A DNA stretch of 64,000 bases. It comes from Lysinibacillus odysseyi 34hs-1 = NBRC 100172. Its GTDB lineage: Bacteria > Bacillota > Bacilli > Bacillales_A > Planococcaceae. The translations under genes and the position numbers were made by a program. The DNA lies in assembly GCF_001591965.1 (NCBI RefSeq), contig NZ_BCVX01000012.1, forward strand, positions 102,644-166,643, written 5' to 3'. Of the stretch, positions 56,827 to 64,000 are shown in pieces; position 1 is the stretch's first letter, and every line of letters starts with the position of its first letter. The notes under the pieces were generated by a model. The model was not told the DNA's origin and did not search any database. It saw only the letters and a list, made by a program, of their open reading frames with translations.

Positions 56827-57938
56827 TGAATATTGAGCACCTGCAGCTAACAAATTACCGTAATTATGAATCACTTGCTTTAGAATTCTCCCCGAAGATC
56901 AATGTATTCATCGGGGAAAATGCGCAAGGAAAAACAAATGTCATGGAGTCAATCTATGTATTGGCCATGGCAAAGTCCCATCGTACCTCCAACGATAAAG
57001 AATTGATACGTTGGGAACAAGACTATGGTAAAATAGAAGGTGTTGTCCATAAACGGTATGGTCCTGTCCCAATCGAATTAACACTATCCAAAAAAGGTAA
57101 AAAAGGAAAAATAAACCATTTAGAGCAATCGCGCCTCAGCGAGTATGTCGGACAAATGAATGTGGTCATGTTTGCCCCGGAGGATTTAAATGTTGTAAAA
57201 GGGAGTCCTCAAATTAGACGTCGCTTTATTGATATGGAAATCGGGCAAATATCACCGGTTTATTTACATGACTTATTAACCTTCCAAAAGATTTTAAAAC
57301 AACGTAATCACTACTTAAAAGCAAATCAGGGACGCTCCTCCTTAATGAATGACGTCATGCTTGATGTTTATACGGAACAATATATTCAGGCTGCTATAAA
57401 AATTATCCGGAAGCGCTATGAATTCATGGAATTGCTGCAGGCATGGGCTGAGCCTATTCATGCTGGTATTTCGCAAGGAAAGGAAAAGTTAGTCATTAAT
57501 TATCGGACTGTCAGTGGGATGGATCCAAACTGGACAGCAGAGGAAATGGCAGCACATCTGGAGAAAAAAATGACAGAAGCAAAACAAAGGGAAGTAGAAC
57601 GAGGGGTGACTGCCGTAGGTCCCCATCGGGATGATTTGCAATTTTTTGTTAATGATTATGATGTACAAGTGTTTGGTTCGCAGGGGCAACAGCGTACAAC
57701 AGCGTTATCGCTTAAACTTGCGGAAATTGAGCTGATCAAGCAAGAGACGAAAGAAGCGCCTATTTTGCTGTTGGATGATGTATTATCCGAATTGGATGAC
57801 TATCGTCAGTCGCATTTGTTGAACACAATCCAAGGGGAAGTCCAAACATTTGTCACAACAACAAGTGTAGACGGTATCCACCATGAAACAATTCAAAATG
57901 CGAAAATGTTCCACGTGAAACAAGGAACTGTTGAATAG
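56826..57938 (+). CDS. recF: DNA replication and repair protein RecF
   Basis: A 370-residue ABC-type ATPase: Walker A GENAQGKT at residues 30-37, signature-like [16 protein letters not shown] near 285-300, and Walker [13 protein letters not shown]. With RecO and RecR it loads RecA at gaps. A perfect parS site lies inside its last codons (57907-57922). Confidence 0.96.
   Translation: MNIEHLQLTNYRNYESLALEFSPKINVFIGENAQGKTNVMESIYVLAMAKSHRTSNDKELIRWEQDYGKIEGVVHKRYGPVPIELTLSKKGKKGKINHLEQSRLSEYVGQMNVVMFAPEDLNVVKGSPQIRRRFIDMEIGQISPVYLHDLLTFQKILKQRNHYLKANQGRSSLMNDVMLDVYTEQYIQAAIKIIRKRYEFMELLQAWAEPIHAGISQGKEKLVINYRTVSGMDPNWTAEEMAAHLEKKMTEAKQREVERGVTAVGPHRDDLQFFVNDYDVQVFGSQGQQRTTALSLKLAEIELIKQETKEAPILLLDDVLSELDDYRQSHLLNTIQGEVQTFVTTTSVDGIHHETIQNAKMFHVKQGTVE
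57907..57922. other. parS site inside the end of recF
   Basis: TGTTCCACGTGAAACA is a perfect match to the Bacillus parS consensus and the exact palindromic Spo0J target, about 3 kb right of the unwinding site. Confidence 0.92.
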
Positions 57939-57997
57939 TAATTTTTTTGGGCAAGATGCCTATTGAATAGATGCAGACTGAAGTTACGAAAGAGTAG

Positions 57998-59932
<1,935 letters not shown>

Positions 59933-59960
59933 TTAGTGCAAATGGAAGGAGGTCCTTATT

Positions 59961-62438
59961 GTGTCTGACATTCAACATGGAAACATTGAGTCTAGAAATA
60001 TTACAACTGAAATTAAAACATCATTCCTAAGTTATGCGATGAGTGTAATCGTCTCTCGTGCCCTGCCGGACGTACGGGACGGACTTAAGCCTGTACATCG
60101 TCGTATTTTATATGGCATGCAGGAGTTAGGGAACACTGCAGATAAGCCATATAAAAAGAGTGCTCGTATTGTGGGAGATGTAATGGGTAAATTCCACCCG
60201 CACGGTGACTCTTCTATTTACGAAGCAATGGTGCGTATGGCGCAAGACTTCAGCTACCGCTATATGCTGGTGGATGGACATGGTAACTTTGGCTCTGTCG
60301 ATGGTGATGGGGCAGCAGCTATGCGTTATACAGAATCACGTATGTCCAAAATTGCAATGGAGATGCTTCGGGATATTAACAAAGATACCATTGATTACGG
60401 TCCAAACTATGATGGCAGTGAGCGTGAACCGCTTGTATTGCCGGCACGGATTCCAAACCTGCTTGTAAATGGCGCCGCTGGTATTGCTGTAGGGATGGCA
60501 ACAAATATTCCTCCGCATCAATTAGGCGAGGTTATTGACGGGGTATTGGCTGTTTCCGAAAACCCGGCTATAACAACTGAGGAACTAATGGAAATTATTC
60601 CGGGCCCGGACTTTCCGACTGGTGGTTTAATTCTGGGGCGTTCAGGTATCCGCCGCGCTTATGAAACAGGCCGCGGTTCATTGCTGATACGTGCCAAAGT
60701 AGAAATCGAACAAAAACCGAACGGCAAGGAAACGATTTTAGTTTCTGAATTGCCATACCAAGTGAATAAAGCGAAGCTAATCGAAAAGATTGCGGAGCTT
60801 GTACGTGATAAAAAAATCGACGGCATTACAAATCTTCGAGACGAATCAGACCGTAATGGTATGCGTATTGTAATCGAAGTGCGTCGTGATGCGAATGCAA
60901 ATGTTGTTTTAAATAATTTATATAAACAAACTGCTATGCAATCAAGCTTTGGGGTCAATATGCTTGCTTTAGTAGACGGCCAGCCAAAAGTACTTTCATT
61001 ACGGGAAATGCTTTATCATTATTTAGAGCACCAAAAAGTAGTGATCAAGCGCCGTACAGCTTTTGAGTTACGGAAGGCGGAAGACCGGGCTCATATTTTA
61101 GAGGGCTTGCGTATAGCGTTGGATCATATTGATGAAATCATTTCTATTATCCGTAGCTCCCGCAGCGGGGATGAAGCAAAACCAGTATTAATGGAGCGCT
61201 TCGATTTAACGGACCGGCAGGCACAGGCAATTCTTGATATGCGCCTTGTTCGTTTAAGCGGATTAGAACGCGAAAAAATTGAAGCAGAGTATCAAGAACT
61301 TCAAGTACTGATTGCGGAATTAAAAGCAATTTTAGCTGACGAAGCGAAGGTTGTAGAAATTATCCGAAATGAGCTGGCGGAGATTAAAGAGCGCTACAAT
61401 GATACTCGCCGTACAGAAATTACTGCTGGCGGCCTTGAATCAATTGAAGACGAAGATTTAATCCCACGTGAAAATTCAGTAGTTACGTTAACACATAACG
61501 GGTATATTAAACGTTTAGCCGCAAATACGTACCGCAGCCAAAAACGCGGGGGACGCGGTGTGCAGGGAATGGGAACAAATGAAAATGACTTTGTCGAACA
61601 TCTATTGTCCACTTCCACACATGACACGATTTTATTCTTTACTTCCAAAGGGCGTGTTTTCAAAGCGAAGGGATATGAAATCCCTGAGTTCGGACGTACA
61701 GCGAAAGGTCTGCCGATTGTTAACCTGTTGAATATTGAAAAGGGCGAGCACGTAACAGCGATGATTCGTATAGAATCGTATGATGAAGATGCCTTCTTCA
61801 TTTTCACAACGAAAACAGGTATTACAAAACGTACACCAGTTTCTCAATTCGCAAATATCCGTACAAATGGATTGATTGCGATCAGCCTGCGCGAAGATGA
61901 TGATTTGATATCTGTCCGCCTAACAGACGGTAAAAAGCAAGTAATCATTGGAACGCATGATGGTATGCTTGTCCGTTTCCAGGAAGAGGACATTCGCTCC
62001 ATGGGACGTACAGCTTCAGGAGTACGGGGAATTAAGCTTCGTGATGGTGATTATGTAGTCGGCATGGAAATCTTAGAAGAAGGCCAAGAGATTCTAGTTG
62101 TAACCGAGAAAGGCTACGGAAAACGTACTCCAGAGTCAGAATATCGTCTGCAGAGCCGTGGCGGTGTAGGTATCAAAACTATTCAAGTAACTGAAAAGAA
62201 TGGGCCTATGTGTGCCGTGAAGACGGTGGATGGTGCCGAGGATATTATGTTAATTACTATTAATGGAATGTTGATCCGGATGGATGTTAATGATATTTCC
62301 ATTATCGGCCGTAGTACACAGGGAGTCCGTTTAATCCGCTTATCCGATGAGGAATTGGTGGCAACCGTTGCGAAAGTAAATAAAGAAGATGATGCAGATG
62401 CTGAGGAAATAGAGGAAGCGGAAGTATCAGGCGAATAA
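59961..62438 (+). CDS. gyrA: DNA gyrase subunit A
   Basis: An 825-residue subunit that cuts and rejoins DNA. Catalytic Y123 sits in [10 protein letters not shown]. The quinolone-determining positions read wild-type S84 and E88 ([14 protein letters not shown]), so the common resistance changes are absent. The C-terminal beta-pinwheel carries the GyrA box QKRGGRG. The start is GTG at 59961 after AGGAGGT. It closes the gyrBA operon at a terminator; the acidic tail ([11 protein letters not shown]) is usual. Confidence 0.97.
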   Translation: MSDIQHGNIESRNITTEIKTSFLSYAMSVIVSRALPDVRDGLKPVHRRILYGMQELGNTADKPYKKSARIVGDVMGKFHPHGDSSIYEAMVRMAQDFSYRYMLVDGHGNFGSVDGDGAAAMRYTESRMSKIAMEMLRDINKDTIDYGPNYDGSEREPLVLPARIPNLLVNGAAGIAVGMATNIPPHQLGEVIDGVLAVSENPAITTEELMEIIPGPDFPTGGLILGRSGIRRAYETGRGSLLIRAKVEIEQKPNGKETILVSELPYQVNKAKLIEKIAELVRDKKIDGITNLRDESDRNGMRIVIEVRRDANANVVLNNLYKQTAMQSSFGVNMLALVDGQPKVLSLREMLYHYLEHQKVVIKRRTAFELRKAEDRAHILEGLRIALDHIDEIISIIRSSRSGDEAKPVLMERFDLTDRQAQAILDMRLVRLSGLEREKIEAEYQELQVLIAELKAILADEAKVVEIIRNELAEIKERYNDTRRTEITAGGLESIEDEDLIPRENSVVTLTHNGYIKRLAANTYRSQKRGGRGVQGMGTNENDFVEHLLSTSTHDTILFFTSKGRVFKAKGYEIPEFGRTAKGLPIVNLLNIEKGEHVTAMIRIESYDEDAFFIFTTKTGITKRTPVSQFANIRTNGLIAISLREDDDLISVRLTDGKKQVIIGTHDGMLVRFQEEDIRSMGRTASGVRGIKLRDGDYVVGMEILEEGQEILVVTEKGYGKRTPESEYRLQSRGGVGIKTIQVTEKNGPMCAVKTVDGAEDIMLITINGMLIRMDVNDISIIGRSTQGVRLIRLSDEELVATVAKVNKEDDADAEEIEEAEVSGE

Positions 62439-62446
62439 TAAATGGG

Positions 62447-62474
62447 GAACAACTAATCTGCTGATTAGTTGTTC
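62447..62474 (+). terminator. gyrA terminator
   Basis: GAACAACTAATC and complement, two-base-type loop region, followed by TTTTTT. Confidence 0.88.
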
Positions 62475-62627
62475 TTTTTTTAGTTAGCCTAAAAGATAGT
62501 GATAGATACTTTTAAAATGGTTCGAAATGCCGCAAAGGAAGTGCTAGGAAAACAATTTAACACTTCCATTTGTTTACATGCTCCGTTACAATGAAAGAAA
62601 ATTACTAATCAAAGGTGGTATTTAGTA

Positions 62628-63719
62628 ATGGACGCTACATATATGTACATATCAGAATTAACGCCCGGGAAAGTTGTAGCTGAAGACATTTTTGCTAACA
62701 CAAAACACTCCATTTTACAAAAAAATACAAAAGTTAATTATGAGCATCTACATGTGTTAAAAGCATTTAATATTTCAAGGGTTTTAATATTTAAAGATGA
62801 AGATGTACCTGCACCTACGGAGATAAATGGTAGGGAGATGATCATTGATGTACCGGTGCCGGCAATTTCCCCTTTTTTACGTTACTATGAAGATGGCGTA
62901 GCGTATTTAAAAAAGGAATTTCAAAATTGGCAGGCAGGCGCAAGAATTGATATTACAAAAATTCGCAATAAAATGATTCCCCTGTTAGAGATTGTCTTAG
63001 CTGAACGTTCTCATATATTTGATTTAAACAGCTATTCAAATCCGAAAGATTATTTATATCACCATTGCATCGCCACAGGCCTTATTTCAAGTATCATTGT
63101 ACAAAAAATTGGCCATGACCGAGGGACGGCTATTCAAATGGCTCTTGCAGGAATGTTGGCGGATTGTGGAATGGCTAAGATTTCCGCAAGAGTAAGGGAT
63201 AAAAAAACTGCCCTTTCGGAGCAGGAGTTTTTAGAAATCCGTAAGCATCCTATTTATAGCTATCAAATGGTAAAAGATTTAACGGCTATGAAGACTGATA
63301 TGAAAAAAGCCATTTACTATCATCACGAAAGATTAGACGGCAGCGGCTATCCAGAAGGGAATCGGGATGCGAATGTGTTATTTTATTCCCAAGTAATCGC
63401 AGTTGCTGATGTTTTCCACGCGATGACAAGTGAACGTTTGTATAGATCAAAACAATCCCCATTCCGTGTAATAGAAATGATCAAGGAAGAGGAGTTTGGG
63501 AAATTTGATATTAAAGTAGTACAGGCATTGATTGATATCGTAGCAGATTTGCCAATCGGAACTAAGGTGGAATTATCAAATATGGAGCATGCAGAAGTGA
63601 TGTTCATCAACCCTTATGCGCCTACAAGACCTTTAGTGAAATTATATAGCACCGGCGAAATTATCGACTTAGCGACAGTTCGGCAGCTATACATTTCTAG
63701 AATTCTTCCCAAAGCTTAA
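62628..63719 (+). CDS. HD-GYP-like protein with a degenerate HD motif
   Basis: A 363-residue soluble protein with an HD-GYP phosphodiesterase-like domain (about 110-300). HHERLDGSGYP is intact near 227-237, and YHHCIATG supplies an upstream histidine. Where the HD pair would lie, the sequence is MLADCGMAK, with alanine in place of the metal-binding histidine. C-di-GMP hydrolysis is therefore uncertain; the protein may only sense or may use a variant site. Residues 1-105 are a divergent N-terminal domain. The ATG follows AAAGGTGG. It is between gyrA and a probable rRNA operon, with its own terminator. Confidence 0.82.
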   Translation: MDATYMYISELTPGKVVAEDIFANTKHSILQKNTKVNYEHLHVLKAFNISRVLIFKDEDVPAPTEINGREMIIDVPVPAISPFLRYYEDGVAYLKKEFQNWQAGARIDITKIRNKMIPLLEIVLAERSHIFDLNSYSNPKDYLYHHCIATGLISSIIVQKIGHDRGTAIQMALAGMLADCGMAKISARVRDKKTALSEQEFLEIRKHPIYSYQMVKDLTAMKTDMKKAIYYHHERLDGSGYPEGNRDANVLFYSQVIAVADVFHAMTSERLYRSKQSPFRVIEMIKEEEFGKFDIKVVQALIDIVADLPIGTKVELSNMEHAEVMFINPYAPTRPLVKLYSTGEIIDLATVRQLYISRILPKA

Positions 63720-63728
63720 TTATGCAAA

Positions 63729-63759
63729 GCCCTATATCGATATGGAATATAGGGTTTTT
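63729..63759 (+). terminator. Terminator of the HD-GYP-like gene
   Basis: CCCTATAT/ATATAGGG stem followed by TTTTTC. Confidence 0.8.
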
Positions 63760-63786
63760 CTTTATTAAATTATTTTAATAAAACTA

Positions 63787-63815
63787 TTGACGTATGATGA
63801 AAAGCTTGATATTAT
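63787..63815 (+). promoter_or_regulatory. Probable rRNA operon promoter P1
   Basis: TTGACG (63787-63792), 17-bp spacer, TATTAT (63810-63815), first of three similar promoters spaced about 75 bp apart. Confidence 0.6.
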
Positions 63816-63860
63816 AAGTGAGTCGCTAATTTATGAATAAATAACCCAGTAAAAAAGTTA

Positions 63861-63889
63861 TTGACTTTATAATAAAACGATGATAAGAT
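63861..63889 (+). promoter_or_regulatory. Probable rRNA operon promoter P2
   Basis: TTGACT (63861-63866), 17-bp spacer, TAAGAT (63884-63889) with an extended TG element. AAAAGTTGCTG follows, similar to the sequence after P3. Confidence 0.7.
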
Positions 63890-63938
63890 ATAAAAGTTGC
63901 TGTGAAATACAGCATCAAAAAACTTTTTAAAAAAAGTA

Positions 63939-63968
63939 TTGACACAAACTTCGGTAAAGTGTTAATAT
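63939..63968 (+). promoter_or_regulatory. Probable rRNA operon promoter P3
   Basis: A perfect TTGACA (63939-63944) and TAATAT (63963-63968) with 18 bp between them, followed by AAGAGTTGCTG and a GTTGC/GCAAC leader hairpin. rRNA operons follow gyrA in Bacillus; the 16S gene would lie just outside the window. Confidence 0.75.
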
Positions 63969-64000
63969 ATAAGAGTTGCTGCTAACGAGCGGCAACAAAA

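Overview
The window is about 64 kb of low-GC Gram-positive chromosome around the replication origin. Gene content and order (rpmH, dnaA, dnaN, yaaA, recF, gyrB, gyrA; the walRK-walHIJ operon; noc and soj/spo0J; the spore gene yyaC) point to a spore-forming member of the Bacillales. The lysine ABC transporter, the zinc-ribbon membrane genes and a G5/LysM/M23 endopeptidase between purA and walR suggest the Planococcaceae (Solibacillus/Lysinibacillus-like). That assignment is inference from family resemblance; no database was searched.

Layout. (1) 1-21 kb is an accessory-type region of short, unrelated transcription units on both strands: an ECF S-component, a CoA pyrophosphatase, a YeiH/LysR pair, a cluster of small zinc-ribbon membrane proteins, helD, a lysine ABC transporter under an L-box riboswitch, a RocB-like M20 peptidase, a chemoreceptor, a NupC-type transporter, a YbjQ pair, a NUDIX hydrolase and guaC. 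(2) 21.1-53.3 kb is the conserved left arm of the origin, almost entirely on the minus strand and so transcribed away from oriC: rlmH, yyzF, htrC, walJ-I-H-K-R, an M23 endopeptidase, purA, dnaB, rplI, gdpP, yybS, rpsR-ssb-rpsF, ychF, a DUF951 gene, a MscS channel, spo0J-soj, noc, rsmG, mnmG, mnmE, khpB, spoIIIJ, rnpA, rpmH. (3) 53.3-55.3 kb is a bipartite oriC: DnaA boxes on both sides of dnaA, with an unwinding site resembling DnaA-trios before dnaN. (4) 53.8-64 kb is the right arm on the plus strand: dnaA, dnaN, yaaA, recF, gyrB, gyrA, an HD-GYP-like gene, and three tandem promoters that probably drive an rRNA operon starting just past the window.

The genes around oriC serve replication start and elongation (dnaA, dnaN, dnaB, ssb, gyrAB), chromosome segregation and division control (soj/spo0J with parS sites, noc), tRNA modification (mnmE, mnmG), translation, c-di-AMP turnover (gdpP) and cell-wall homeostasis (the Wal system).

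Most notable observation: the 3' end of rlmH, which is the integration site of SCC/SCCmec elements in staphylococci, is repeated about 1.6 kb away as a 29-bp direct repeat (26/29 identical) that again encodes Y-H-K-stop. The two copies bracket one complete gene, guaC, with its own promoter, PurBox-like sites and terminator. A third core-like copy (15/16) lies near 6.6 kb. This looks like the footprint of SCC-type integration without ccr recombinase genes in the window. Also of note are a cluster of five exact DnaA boxes between rlmH and htrC, a decayed ECF sigma-factor gene, and an HD-GYP protein lacking the HD histidine.
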